Made by a program: the position numbers and the translations under genes
In this document: one piece after another, positions 1 to 13,056 of the stretch
How the letters are laid out: the number at the start of each line of letters is the position of its first letter
How positions within the stretch are numbered: position 1 is the first letter of the stretch
Origin: Ziziphus jujuba
Lineage: Eukaryota > Streptophyta > Magnoliopsida > Rosales > Rhamnaceae
Direction: 5' to 3'
Assembly (NCBI RefSeq): GCF_031755915.1
Contig: NC_083387.1
Location: forward strand, 24,926,501 to 24,990,500
DNA length: 64,000 bases
Notes under the pieces: generated by a model
Database searches by the model: none
Seen by the model: the letters and a program-made list of their open reading frames with translations, nothing else
What the model was told of the DNA's origin: nothing

Positions 1-397
1 ATATTAAATGAAAAAAATAGTATACATAATAAATACATATAAATGAAAACAATAATGCTAGGGGTAGCACTGTTTACTGACTTTTTCAACACCCAATTAA
101 TTTTTTATTTAGTTTATGTTAATTTTTAATTAATTTTTTACTTAGTTTATGTTAATTTTTCTTTAATTATTAATATAACATCAATATATGACCACCATAA
201 AGTTTGCCAATTGATGTGGAAAATTTTGTGACACTATTATATTGAAAATAATTGGTAAACAACTTGATCACAACTTCATTTATGTAGCATTATTTCGTCA
301 ATATAATTCTTACTTCCACAATACATATATATATATATATATATATTTCTTACATAAACCTACAAATTTGTATGGTATAGCCATTTATATTATTGCA
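1..397. other. AT-rich intergenic DNA, no gene seen
   Basis: Very AT-rich sequence without a supported coding region on either strand. It contains an (AT)n microsatellite at about 325-346. The stretch at about 343-380 resembles 5476-5510, so this is part of a dispersed repeat family. Confidence 0.6.
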
Positions 398-1637
398 TTA
401 TAATCAAGGTTCAAAATTTTGGTATCGATGGAAATATCGAAAGTTCCAAATATGAAAATTTTCATGAAAATATCGGAAGATATCAAATATCAATAAAAAT
501 TCACAAAAAATTATGAAAATTTATTTTAAAAAAATGGAATTTTTGTTAAAATTTTAGTATTAACTTATTTAAACAATCAATTATCAAATTGATTATAAAA
601 ATTGTAAAAATATTGAATAGATATTATATTTTTCTTAATCAATTTAGTTTATAATAAATGGTAACAATCATAAATAAACTATTATTGATAAAAATATGCC
701 CAAAAAAAGTATATATTTGATAAATTGTTTATTAGTTAAGATAAAATAATCATTATAATTATATTATATTTTATAAATATTATCTTAATACTCATAGAAT
801 TTTTAGATAATTAAAAATTATTAGTATCTTTCTCGTTCTCATTTTGAGTTGTGAAATGTGAAAAATAATTATTAAAATATGTATTTTTTTAATAATTTTT
901 ATGTCATTATTAATATGTCAACCATAAAAATCTTGTATTAAATATAGTTGTCCTTGATGTTTAGTATAATATATTATATCATATTTTTATTTTTATTTGC
1001 TTAATGTTATTAATTTAAATGTTATCAATATCAATTCTACATAATATTGTATTTTTACATTATTATTTTTCATTCTTATATAATCATTTATTAACTTGTA
1101 ATGATGAGATTCTAATAAATCTATTTTATACAAAATGTATAGCAAGTATATATATTTTATCAATGAATAGAACTTACTAAGGTTATTGAATTCAATTCAT
1201 TTCATTTTATTTATATCATTTAATACTTAAAAAACAATTAAAAGGTTAAAAAAAATATTACTAAAGTTAATTTAGTAAAATAATTTATTAAACACCAATA
1301 ATATTTTTGAATTTTTTTATAAAAAATTTAAAAAATTTCATAAATATTTCTAAAATTTCTATGGAATTTTCTGAAATTTAAATGGAAATTTCTGAAATTT
1401 CGATAAATATTATGGATTTTTTAACCAAATTGCTAAGAATTTGATATAGATATTTTGACAAAAATTTCCATTGAAATTTTGACAAAATTTCAAAAATTTT
1501 GATAAATATTATGAAAATTCTATCCCGTTTCTATTTGAAACCTGTATTTTATTTTGTCCCTTTAAAAAAATAAAAATTTTGAAAAAATTTAAAAAAAAAA
1601 TTTTTAAAATGTCAGATATTTCAAACCTTGATTATAA
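398..1637. mobile_element. Foldback/MITE-like non-autonomous DNA element, about 1.24 kb
   Basis: The left end at 398-417 begins TTATAATCAAGGTT and the right end at 1618-1637 carries its reverse complement, giving terminal inverted repeats of about 20 bp with one or two mismatches. The interior is extremely AT-rich and built from short, half-palindromic words related to GAAATTTC and AAATATCG, repeated on both strands. No transposase reading frame is present. The ends are embedded in TA-rich flanks, so a TA or TAA target duplication is possible but cannot be separated from the palindromic terminus. The superfamily is therefore left open. Confidence 0.55.
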
Positions 1638-1910
1638 CTAGTAATGTCTAATAGTGCAAACAAGATAAAAGTAGGCCATGTGAATTGTGCTACAATAGAA
1701 ATCGTAGGTTGTAATATGGTCCTTGATTAATGATTACCTTTTAAAAGAATTTTGTTTTTATGATCTAGTGTTAAAAGTTACTATTTTTACGAATAACGAT
1801 TTAAAATCGAGTTCCTTAAACTTTAATATTAAAAAAAATGAAAAAACTATTTCATTAGGAAAAAAAAAATACTTAACAATCTTAGTAGGAAGATAACTAA
1901 GTATTTTAAT

Positions 1911-2795
1911 ACACATAATAATTTTAATTAATCTAATATGAATAATAATGTCACTTAGCTTAACTTTATAGGGAAAAATGAAAATTACATAAAACTTTTC
2001 TAAACTATTTAAGTAATTTCAAATAACCCTTTATTATTTTAAATAACGTTTTAAATTATTTAAATGGTACAAATAATTTATTTCATAGAAGGCATATTTC
2101 ATTTAGATTCCCTCATTTTAATTATAATTATATTTAGATTCAATATTTTTGAAAAATTATTATTAACTTTTAGTTTTTTATATTTATCAAAATAGACTCG
2201 TTTGTCAATTCTTTCAGCTAATTTTTACAATTTAAAGCCACAAAATTAAAATATTAAAAATTAAAATTTCATGATTGAATAATATTATAAAAATATAATT
2301 GTGGTTTTTAATTGTTATAATTAACTACTAAAAACTAACATATAAGGTTTAAATACTAATTTTTCAAAAGCATAGAATTTAGTTGTAATTTTACGATTAA
2401 ATAATACTATAAAAATATAATTATGATCTTTAATTATTATAATTAACTGTTAAAAACAGACAGATAGAATTTAAATTTTGATATTTTAAAAATATAAAAT
2501 TTAATTGTGATTAAAACCTATTAAGAAAATAGGTGCTAATGGTTGGATCCTGTTAAACCTATTAAACCCATTTTATATAAGGTATATTTGTAATTTTATA
2601 TTATATAATAATTTTATCCTAAGACTAAAATAATAAAATATTTACTGTTTTTTTAGCCTTTGTCCTAGATTGAAATATTATGATTCTCTTATCTTTTAAT
2701 TTCATGAATTTTTATCTCTATTTTCTTTTACTCAATAAAATTTATTGAATTTGAAAAACTATTTTAGTATCATTGTAATTTGGAAATTCAAAAAA
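1911..2795 (+). repeat. Imperfect direct duplication, copy 1
   Basis: This block matches 4620-5905 in the same orientation. Shared landmarks include the stretch around 'cacttagcttaactttatag' and the 'gctaatggtt...' to 'ggaaattca' stretch at the end. It has no coding content. The second copy has an extra block of about 430 bp at 5160-5590. The two copies bracket the coding remnant at 3504-3890. Confidence 0.6.
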
Positions 2796-2929
2796 AAAAA
2801 AAAATTAGTTGTGCAGACAAATAAACATGCACTAATTAATTCCATGCCTTTGATAACCCAATTTGTAATTTTTCTTTCGTTTTTTTTTTTTTTTTGGCCT
2901 TCGATAACCCAATTTGTAATTTTTCTTTT

Positions 2930-2976
<47 letters not shown>

Positions 2977-3500
2977 GTTTTCCCTGCTTCAGCAAATGCA
3001 GAGAGCATCATTTCTTTGTACCATGAACAAAAACTATTCGCCTTTGAATTTTTTTTTTTTTTCTTTGGAACTGAATTCAAAATCGTCAATGCTTTTCGCA
3101 GATTTATTTTTTCAACGTAACAATTTCTTTCCGGAAAAAGTGTCAACGTAACAATTAGAAATTATATAGCAACTTTAATTTAATTTAATTAATCAATTAA
3201 AATAACAAAAGATAAATTTATGCAAACAGTGTTGAAAAAAAATAAATAAATGCGGACACCCAATTAGCTAGATTGAAAAAGTAGACAAGATCCAAAAAAA
3301 TATAATACACTAATTAAAGCATATATGTCTTGATAAAAAAAAAATTTAATAATAATAATTTAAGCATATATGATAAAAGCTCAAGAAATTCAAAGTTAAT
3401 CATATACCTTATAACGTCCTAGTTAGTCCTAACAAGAATCTTAACTACTAATAAAAGTAATAAATTTTTTATGGATAACCACTAATTTCTATGCCTCAAA
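2796..3500. other. Low-complexity A/T tracts
   Basis: The region is dominated by poly(A) at about 2791-2803 and long poly(T) runs at about 2881-2895 and 2932-2975. Apparent reading frames here are lysine or phenylalanine runs from homopolymers, not genes. Confidence 0.7.
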
Positions 3501-3503
3501 TCA

Positions 3504-3890
3504 TCACAATAAAATTTTGACCGAGGCAGCTGCAGCACCAGCAAAGACAGCCCAGGCAACCGACACTGGGAGACCATTACGGCAGTCTACGATGCCAGCG
3601 GCGGATCCGATGGCTCCGACGAAGTTCCAAGAATCCTCCACTCCGCGAGCATGGGCTAACGTGCGTTCAAAAGCATCGGTCAAGCAGCAAAACACGACGA
3701 ATCGCCCCGCATGGAAAGGCAAACGAGCCGCATTCCTTCTGACAGCCTGTAAGCCACCGCCGACGACACCAGTAGCCGTACCGGCGGGGGTGTTGACCAA
3801 ACCATGGATGAAGCGCGGTGCGGTGTGCAACGTCAGTCCAAGCCCCAAGTATTCGAAAACTTGAAAAACGTAGTCGATTGGTTGCCCACC
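3504..3890 (-). pseudogene. Coding remnant, possible Tim17/Tim22/Tim23-family (OEP16-like) membrane protein
   Basis: A GC-rich island in AT-rich DNA encodes an open minus-strand frame ending at a stop at 3504-3506. The frame continues upstream of the first methionine codon (3848) to about 3890, where an in-frame TAA lies inside a poly(A) run with no ATG. The protein is rich in Gly and Ala with small-residue helices: a GTATGVVGGG stretch, then HARGVEDSW followed by a glycine-rich helix, then a C-terminal AVFAGAAAASVKIL helix. The order 'ARGxxDxWN then small-residue helix' is reminiscent of plant OEP16/Tim17-family import proteins. That family call is an inference and weak. A missing start, or an unseen upstream exon, makes it partial or dead. 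A telo-box-like AAACCCTA lies just upstream on the minus strand near 3955, as is common in plant 5' leaders. Confidence 0.35.
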
Positions 3891-4619
3891 AACAGTCTTT
3901 TTTTTTTAATTTTCTTGGGTAATATGCTCACCACCACCACCACAAATTTTCTAGGGTTTCTTTCTCTCTCTAAAGTGTTTTGTGAGTCAAAGGCTTTTCA
4001 GTGGCATGACTTAAGGAGCATATTATGTAAATTTATTGGCCATGTCCATCTATTTTTACTTGGTCCCAAAGAAAAGGTCATAATCTTTATCTCTTTTTAT
4101 TTTTATTTTTATTATTTATTTATTTATTTTTTACTTCGTCCCAACCAAAGAGTTATGATGGGGATTTTATATTTTCCCCCAAGGCAAAAGTGGGTAAATT
4201 GGAACAACCATTTTGACCCATCTATGATTCTCATAATCGGCTCCAAGCTTGATCCCATTTTATCTATCTTCCAATCAATGTTAGCCCGTGTACATTCTAT
4301 ATTTATAGGTTTAAAAGAGTAGATTTTTAAAGGACAACAGTACTATCAATTTTTTTTATTTATCAAAATTTAAATAATTAATTATGTGGCAGTTTTTGAA
4401 TAATAGTTAAATGTTGTTCTATATTCATAAAATAATAAATTATTTAAAAAATGGCAAATTATAAATATCAAAATTTTAGTAAAAAAAATTAATCATTTTA
4501 GATTTATCCATTTTTAAATTGTTACATGTTTCAACACCTCTTGACATATAATTTCCCTCTTTTCCCCCTTTTTTTTCTAATTATTTTCAAAATCGTCAAT
4601 TTTTTTCATAGTATTTTAA
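3891..4619. other. Pyrimidine-rich and AT-rich stretch, no gene seen
   Basis: The minus strand reads as a possible 5' leader for the remnant at 3504-3890, with a CACC/GGTGGT microsatellite near 3930 and CT-rich sequence near 3960. Beyond 4080 it is T-rich low-complexity DNA. A plus-strand open frame across 3804-4322 overlaps the remnant antisense and has no family signature. Confidence 0.5.
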
Positions 4620-5809
4620 TACACAAACTGATTTTAATTGATATAATATGAATAATAAATGTCACTTAACTTACTTTATAGGGAAAAATAAAAATTACAC
4701 AAAACTTTTCTAAACTATTTAAGTAATTTTAAATTATTTAAATGGTGCAAATTATTTATTTCATACTAGAGCATATTTCATTTAGATTCCCTCATTTTAA
4801 TTATAATTACATTTAGATCCAATATTTTTGAAAAATTATCATTAACTTTTAGTGTTCTATATTTACCACATAATTAAAATATTAAAAATTAAAATTTCAC
4901 CATTAAATAATACTGTGAAAATATAATTATGATTTTCAATTGTTATAATTAACTGCTGAGAACTAACATATAAGGTTTAAATGCTGATTTTTCAAAAGGG
5001 TAAAATTTAACTGTAATTTTATGATTAAATAATACTATAAAAATATAATTATAGTCTTTAATTATTATAATCAATTGCTAAAAACTGAAAGATAAAATTT
5101 AAATGTTGATTTTTCAAAAATATAAAATTTAATTATAATTAAAATAAAATTAAAAAAATCTAAATAAAATACCAACTAAAAGATTATTAGCAAAATAAAA
5201 TAAAATAAAAAGTTCACCTCAATTCATGTGAAGCAGAGTCCACACACCGAACTACTCAGATTTTGAATATTTATACAGACCCTCTCTGAACCTCTAGATT
5301 TGGGCTCTAGAAAACTTTGTCATCACATAGGTAGACCTTCTGAATCCATAACCATTAGGCTATATCTACATGAAGCCCATGGGTCCAATGCCTATAATTG
5401 GGGGCTTAGAAGAAAAATGTCCAATTCACGTTGTTCACCAAAAAAACTTCCTACATTAAAAAAAATAAAGTTCTTACATAAACCTATAAATCTGTCTGGC
5501 ATAACCGTTACATGACCCATTAAATATCTGCACCATAACTTATAAAGTTGGAGTCTATGATATTAGATTAAATCAGTACTAATGTCACACAATAAGATCC
5601 ATTAAGAAAACGATGCTAATGGTTTAAACCTATTAAATCCATTAAACTTTTTATATAAAGTATTTTTGTAATTTTATATGATATAATAATTTTACCCTAA
5701 ATTAAAACAATAAAATTTTTGTTGTCTCTTTAACCTTTGCTCTAAACTGAAATGTTATGATTCTCTCGTTTTTTAATTTCATAATTAAAGAACTCTTCAT
5801 CTCTTTCTT

Positions 5810-5847
<38 letters not shown>

Positions 5848-5905
5848 CAACAAGATTAGTTGGATTTGAAAATCTATTTTAGCATCATTGAAACTTGAAA
5901 ATTCA
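4620..5905 (+). repeat. Imperfect direct duplication, copy 2
   Basis: Second copy of the block at 1911-2795. It aligns as 4620-5140 and 5600-5905, interrupted by about 430 bp (5160-5590) that itself contains a short match to 343-380. A long poly(T) tract is at about 5810-5844. Divergence is visible throughout, so the duplication is not recent. Confidence 0.55.
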
Positions 5906-6565
5906 TGGATCTAAAAAAAATGGTTGATTAAAAGTAATAAAGTAAGATTCTATTTTTATTTTCCAGTCCTTCAATCTTAATTTAGTATTAAAATCTATCA
6001 TATTACATTTGAATTTACTAAGAAAATCCATGATTTTTAAATCTACATGCTCTTTTTTTTTTTTTTTTTTTAAATACCTTTGTACCAAATTTGTTTGTTA
6101 TAGAGATAGGACGACTATTCATGAGTAAATTTATATTTTTTTTATGTTTATAGGATTTATTGTTCCAGATTAAAAGTTGTATATAAGTTAACATATACAC
6201 ACATCCACATACGATTTTAGCAATAAAATTAACTTTTATTCACTTTTCAATATCGCATTGGAGTAGAAAGAATGGTCTCTAAGATAAAAGTAATAATTTT
6301 CCATACCTCGCAAATAATACAGTGAAATAGTAAAGATTAATTAACATAAGGGGTGGTGCGAACCTGGGGCTTTGAAAAATGGAGCTAACATGCATATGAT
6401 AATGTGCGGTGGTGAGGTGAAGTTAATGTGCAAAGGAAGACTTTGGAGGCTAATAGGTAGACTAACCCAAACAGAAGATTTTGAAAAACATAAAAAATAA
6501 AAAATAAAAAAAGGAAGAAGAATAGACCGTCCGAAAACAATGTCCTATATTATAAATCATATACT

Positions 6566-6600
<35 letters not shown>

Positions 6601-8904
6601 GTATATGTGTATAAGTTAAGCAGCTAAAAGCCAAACTATATATAATAAATGGGATGAGAGGGCGAAATGTCATTCCCTCATTCAAATTAACTTTCAATTG
6701 AGTGCTCATTTTGATTACTTTTTTATTAACTATTTATTGGCTCTCATATAAACTGATTTTTCATAGCTGCCATTTAATCATATTTTTATTTGCATATTCT
6801 GATGATAGGAAAACAATTCTAGAAGTGGAATTGCTCTCTTTTTTAATTTTTGAAAATTTCTTAACTCATAGCCAGTTTGTGTAAAAATTGAAATTTTAAA
6901 TCATCTATTATTTTTTTGCATTGATTAGACAAATATTGTTTATTGTAAACTTAATTCTGCTATCAGATGCTAACATTAGTTTATATTAAAGTAATAATAT
7001 ATTTGATTTTTCAAATGTATGTAGATGGATCCAATCAATATTGATGAAGACTCTATTAAAGCTTCAACTAAAGTAGGTGCTTGGTAAGTAAGTTTTAACT
7101 CACTTATTTTGTTTTTTATAATTTAATTATTTGTGAAAAATTAAAGTATTTATGATTATTTAGATATATTTTTGTATATTTCTGTAGATAAGTTCTAAAG
7201 TGAAATTAAATCTAATTTACATGGTTTTAAGACTAATTTGTATTTTTCTACTATTTAACAGGAGAAAAAAAAAAGGCAGCGGATCATAGCATACAATGAG
7301 GTAAGAAGCATCATTCTCTGCCGACATGGCTTTATTGTTTGCCATGCTTGCAAGAAGTACCAGATGCCTTGCCTTTTGCCAGCGGACGGACTCCACCTTG
7401 CTTTCTATTTTGGTGTCTTTGATTCCTATCCTTGAAACAGGGTAGCCATAAAATATAAGGAGAATTCATATATATATATATATATATATAAAAGAGAATT
7501 TTCTCATGGGAAATGGAACCAAGACAGCCCAGGTGAATACCGCGCGCAGAACGTTCAAACACCCAGATTATCCTAGTTTTAATTTTAATTTTTGTTTTGT
7601 TTTGTTTTTTTCTTTTTGGGTTGATATTGGGGTGCGAAAAAATTGGCATTTGATCATTATCCAAGAAAACCATAATAACCATTAAATTGTCTCTGCAAAG
7701 ACATTTATTTTAATCCAAAATAGTATTATTAAAAAATTAAAATTGTGTATTACTCTCGAGGATACAGTGTGAATCTATACATGGACGGTCCATATGCAGA
7801 CCAATATCAAAATTGATATTTTTAAAAAAATATATATATATATATATATTTTGCTGTATATGTATAATAATAAACCTAATGCTTTTTTAAAAAATATCAA
7901 TTTTATTCTAATCCATATATAAACTGTGCATATCATAATCTCATTCTCTATATATATATATATATAAATATTCTATAACGTTGATAGTTCATATGTGAAC
8001 TTATTTAAAATTAATATTTTTTGACAAAAATTTTAATTTTATTGTATATATTCAAAACCAATATCTTTTAAATAAACCCATCGATTTTATTATATATTAT
8101 ATATATCAAAATCGATATTTTTATTTAAAAAATATTAATTTTAGAAGCGAACATGATGGATACCACCGCACCTCTATATAAAAGCCGCGATCTCCAGCAT
8201 TATTTCAATCTTCGGATCCCCTTCAAAGTACAGATATGCCCTTTTTTCTCTTCTCAAATTACACTGTTTTAACACTATATTGCGAGTTGTATAAATGGCC
8301 AAATTGGACATTACAACGATTTCAATGAAAAGCACATTTTTCGACACCCGCTCATACACTTGCCCTTTCCTACCTTTGCCCTTTCCTGCATCCACCACGT
8401 GTCTTCTACATTTTACAAAACCAAAGCATATTTTAATTAAAACAAAAGCCATGGAATTTAGTATATATTACGAAACTGCTATTCGTTTCTTTTACAGGAA
8501 TGCAAATCCAGTTTTAAACTTTTTTAACAAAGTAACGTTAATTTGTTTTATAATTAAAATGAAAAAAACAATAATTGTTCATTTATTTCTAATTAAAGTA
8601 AAAAATATAAATTATAAATGGGTTTATAAAAGTAATATAATTTAATAAAAAAATATTGTAGGAATGAAAAAGAAAGGAAAATTTTAATAAACAAATTAAA
8701 AAATTCTAATTTAAAAGGAAATAAAAATATAATTTACATATTTAATTAATTAATGATATATATTTATTAATTTATCAAATTTTATTGATTATTTTAGTTT
8801 TTGAATAATATTAGTTTTGTAATTATATCATATAAATTTGTTATAGTTTGAGTTATTTTTTTTTTTGAATATATTATCTAAATTACAAACTATTTGACAA
8901 AGAG
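5906..8904. other. AT-rich intergenic DNA, no gene supported
   Basis: No convincing exon chain on either strand. Seen: (AT)n tracts at about 6569-6597, 7470-7490, 7830-7850 and 7951-7968; poly(T) at about 6053-6070; a TATA-like TATATAAAAG at about 8174-8183; and a lone short frame starting ATGGATCCAATC at 7025 followed by TGGTAAGTAAGT, which looks like an exon with a donor but has no recognisable partner. Confidence 0.5.
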
Positions 8905-9098
8905 GATTAACTCTAGTGATTGAGCATCTCTATTTATATCCACAAGAGTACGAGTTTGAATCATGGAAAAAGAAAAATTTTGGATAGATTGTAATTTAGA
9001 TAAATTGTTCAAAAAAAAAAAAACCAAATTCTCCGCCTCCCGACTCGAACTCGTACTCTTATGGACACAAATAAGAATGTTCAACCATAGCTAACCTG
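8905..9098. repeat. Inverted pair of tRNA-like (SINE-head-like) segments
   Basis: Arm 1 (about 8911-8970) reads AGTGATTGAGCATC ... GAGTTTGAATC. Arm 2 (about 9031-9095, read on the minus strand) reads TGGTTGAACATTC ... GAGTTCGAGTC. Each arm has an A-box-like and a B-box-like Pol III promoter motif (B-box consensus GGTTCGANTCC) at similar spacing, and the arms are roughly three-quarters identical. A poly(A) tract at 9011-9023 lies between them, close to arm 2. The assignment as SINE heads is an inference from the two boxes. Confidence 0.4.
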
Positions 9099-9436
9099 CT
9101 TCATCATAATTTAAGTTAGTTAAATAAATAAAAATGGCTAAGTTGAAAAACAAATGTGAAATAAAAGTTTTATTATATTAAAATATTTATTTTGCTTTAG
9201 TTAAATATATAGAATGAATATCAGTTTTATAATAGTGAGGAAAAGTGATGAAAATTTTTTATACTTTGTTTTTTTATTTTTAATTATATGTAAGTTAAAT
9301 ATGTTTTTTTTAGCCGTTTAAGCCTTTTTGTATTTTTTTCAATCATCTAAATTATTTGTATACCTTATTTATCTTTTAATCCTAATTCTTGAATTTTAAA
9401 TTTGAATATAAAAATTATGAGCATAATCCTATATAT

Positions 9437-9480
<44 letters not shown>

Positions 9481-10863
9481 TTGTATATATATATTAAAAA
9501 TTTTAAATGGAGTTGTTTATCCCCATCCAAATAGTATCTTTCATCTTAGGGTCCATTTGGAAAATGTCAAAGTTGAGAGGGAAAATGATTATCAGAATTT
9601 ATAGTTTTCTGGATTCAGTTTCCTGAAAAATAATTTTTCTTTTAGTTTGTTTGGTAAGTAATAGGAAAGATGAGATTTATAAATAATTAAATTTAAAATT
9701 GTATAATAAATTAAGAGTAAATATGTATTTTAAAAAAATTTCAAACTAATTTATCTAAGATTCTCAAAATGACACATATATATATATATGGGAACAACTT
9801 TCCTACATATTTTCGGGAATCTAATTCTCTAGATCCATACTTTTTCACTTTATAATAAACATCTAAATAAAAAAAGTTATTATTTTCCTAAGAGAATTAG
9901 ATTCCCACTAACTTTATCTCTATCCAAATATACCGTTAGAAAAAAAGTCAAAATAGTTTTATCCTATTCCAAATAACATTGTTTAAAATTTATCAACAAA
10001 AAATAATAACAATATTGATACATACACAAATCTATACATATTAATTTTAATTCTCTATACTATTTTATTTTTTGGATAAAACTTTTTTGAAGTTAATAAT
10101 ATCATTTGTAATATCTTAAATGTATATTATAAGTCAATAAATTTTTATTAGATAAATAAAATTATTTAATTTTATATATAACAAAAAATTAATAAAATAA
10201 TATTTAACATTATTAAATATCAGTCTATATTAAAGTATTATATAAAGAGCATAATATACTAAAAATGAAACAGTGGGCGAAGTTGCCTACTCCACAGTGG
10301 TCAGAGATAATTAACATAAAATATTAAATAAGCTATACTTGAGTTAAAAATATTGATCTAGTGGGCAGTTTTGCTAAACTGGCAACAATGATTAATATGG
10401 GCAAAAAATGAAATGTATAACATAATGTCATAATGCTAACATAATGCCTTGTGTTATTTCATATTCTTATTCTTATTAATCCACTTTAATCCCAAAGAAG
10501 CATTAACTTTGATGCGGGTCATTACCCTTTTTTATATTTTTTAAAGCTATCTGTTGTAATAATATATTTTAGTTACACAATCCAATCACTTCAATCAGTT
10601 GGTCCTTTACTTTGGTTCTAATACAGTTAATGGAACCAATTATTCTTCAAAACCGAATATATTTAGATATTATTCTCTAATTGAATTTCTTTGCCTAGAT
10701 ACATTTCGTGATGGCAATATATTCGTCCTTCTAAACATCACACATTTATTTTTTCTGAAAAACATTGGGAAATTTTATTTATTACTTGCTTTGCCTCTAA
10801 TTGCATATAAAACCCACAGTGGACTCTAAATCTCCCACTGAATGATGTGGGACACAAGAGAAA

Positions 10864-10899
<36 letters not shown>

Positions 10900-11004
10900 A
10901 AATAATAATAATAAAATCAAAAAGAAGAAGAGGAAGAAAGAGGAAGAAGAATTTGGTTCTACGTCCCACAAAATTTGTTGCCCACTGAATTCAACCATTT
11001 TAGA

Positions 11005-11040
<36 letters not shown>

Positions 11041-11305
11041 AGAGACAGATATGGAGCGGGAGTTCAATGAAATTAAAAACAGAATAATTAAGCCATCTCA
11101 ACTTCCTTTTTTTTTTTTTTTTTTTTTTTTAATCTTTTTGGGACTTCATAATATAAATCACAATTTCCTAAAGTTACAAGGCAATTTACATAGATGATCA
11201 TAATGAACATAAAATGCAACAACATTCCTAATCAGAAATATCATTTATAGAGAAAAAGAAATTAGCTAGGATAAAGGAACACATAAAATAAAAGAGCACT
11301 CTAGC
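9099..11305. other. AT-rich intergenic DNA with microsatellites
   Basis: A compound (AC)n(AT)n microsatellite lies at about 9436-9494, (AT)n at 9776-9790 and 11,011-11,036, (TAA)n at about 10,866-10,914, and poly(T) at 11,107-11,131. The stretch at about 9550-9945 starts near GGGTCCATTTGG and ends near ATCCAAATATACC, which could be a worn MITE, but the termini do not match well. No gene is supported. Confidence 0.5.
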
Positions 11306-12670
11306 TTAGACACTATAAGGATGCACTGGAGAGCCACTATCCAACACATTAAGTTGCCCAGATATTTTGCTTTGCAAGTTGGACATATGAAACATACAGA
11401 ATGTGGTTGTAGCTCAGAATCGACGGTCTCATGGTTAAATTCTACTCCACACCATACACACACAGTTGTAAGCCGATGTCTGCCATCCACATTCAACATC
11501 ACATCTTCTGATACAAAAGAAGAACCAAATTCCCCTCCCATCTCTACAGTACTTGTCTCTATGGGTACCCTCCTGAAGGGGAAGAGAGTCTTGCCCAGTT
11601 TCAAAACTATACTTCATAGCTTCAAGTTCATCCAGCCTCAGCTCCTCAAACCCTGTTATATTTTCATTTTTCTGATCAACACCAGAAACTTGTTCACCCT
11701 GCCAATCAACATAGAACAATTAATTAACATTTGAACATTAAGTGTATAAGATAACAACTAAAATGTAGGCTTGATGCAAAATGGAAGGAAAGATTTGAAT
11801 CACGTAAAATAAAATGTGAGGCAAACTTCAGACCGGTTACACTACTTTTACGAGAGAAAAAATATCTTTACGCATGGAAAGTAATGTCTATTAAGACTTT
11901 AAATTATCAGACAATTTGTCACTTTATGTAAGCAGTCAAACTCAGTTTTAAACACCAAGCTTGGAAGGAATAACAGAATATAGGAAGGACATGGACAGCA
12001 GAAAAAAGTGCAAGGTTAAGGAGATGTAAGGCCATAATCTTTACCTTCTTGATTGCTAGAAAAAGTAGCATAATAAAAACGTTCATGTACAACTTATATT
12101 TATGCTAAATTAAACACCCTGCCTCTGCTCCCTCAACTTTGAGCAAAATGATTTAGGGGGTCAGGAAATAGAAGGTCCATTCTTTTTCAACTTTTATCTC
12201 TTCCCTTTTCTCCATCCGTCCTCATTTTCCTCCTAATAAGAATGAAGGACGTTTGGAACTAATCCAAATTGCCTAACATTTTTTAAAGTATTCACATTAA
12301 ACTCCTTTAAATACATGAAATAAACAGTATCCAAAGTTCGTTTTACAATGAGCTCAACAAAAACATAATTCAACATAAGCCAAGTACTATTAATATGGAA
12401 AGTGTACATTTTTACCATAATCTTACATTTTACATCTTCCATCCTTAAATTGAAGTTTTATTCTCATAGTGACCAAGCCTTTTCTGTTTCAAGGAAGAGG
12501 TAGTTGATTCGGTTAGTTTTGCACACAAGTTCTATTCTCACTTCAGGAGAACTTTCTGACCTTCCTTTCATACCTTACAAGCCAGATCATGCCCAGTCTG
12601 ACTCGAGAACATTTTGGGCAAGGCTGTGCTAGAGCTGAGGATTACTCACCTCAGGCTAAGCACAGAGATA

Positions 12671-13056
12671 TATCTCAACCCAGATTATTGGTGGGGCCTT
12701 CTTCCTTTTGACATTCTATAAAGTCATATCTTATTACCAAAGTGAATAATAACTAAACTACTATGATAACTATAACCAAAGGCTTGCATTTACTAAAGAT
12801 ATGAAAAGCAATAGCGAAAGTAACCTCAGACACAATAGGAAAAATATTTTGGCACCAGCAAAAATATCTCAACCCAGATTTTTGGTGGGGCCTTCTTCCT
12901 TTCGACATTCTATAAAGTCATATCTTATTACCAAAGTGAATAATAACTAAATGACTATGATAACTATAACTAAAGGCTTGCATTTACTAAAGATATGAAA
13001 AGCAATAGTGAAAGCAATCTCTGACACACTAGGAAAAATATTTTGGCACCCGCAGA
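12671..13056 (-). repeat. Tandem duplication, period 194 bp, in an intron of the MBD8-like remnant
   Basis: 12,671-12,864 is repeated at 12,865-13,056 with only a few substitutions. Both begin TATCTCAACCCAGATT and end near TTTGGCACC. It lies between the zinc-finger exon and the last exon of the MBD8-like remnant and has no coding content. Confidence 0.85.

Noticed and set aside
2745..3151. Short frames rich in Phe or Lys
   Set aside because: Translation of poly(T) and poly(A) tracts.
3804..4322. 172-codon plus-strand frame
   Set aside because: Overlaps the coding remnant antisense and becomes Phe/Tyr low-complexity from T-rich DNA.
11321..11734. 137-codon plus-strand frame
   Set aside because: Antisense to the last exon of the MBD8-like remnant, whose minus-strand cysteine motifs are clear.
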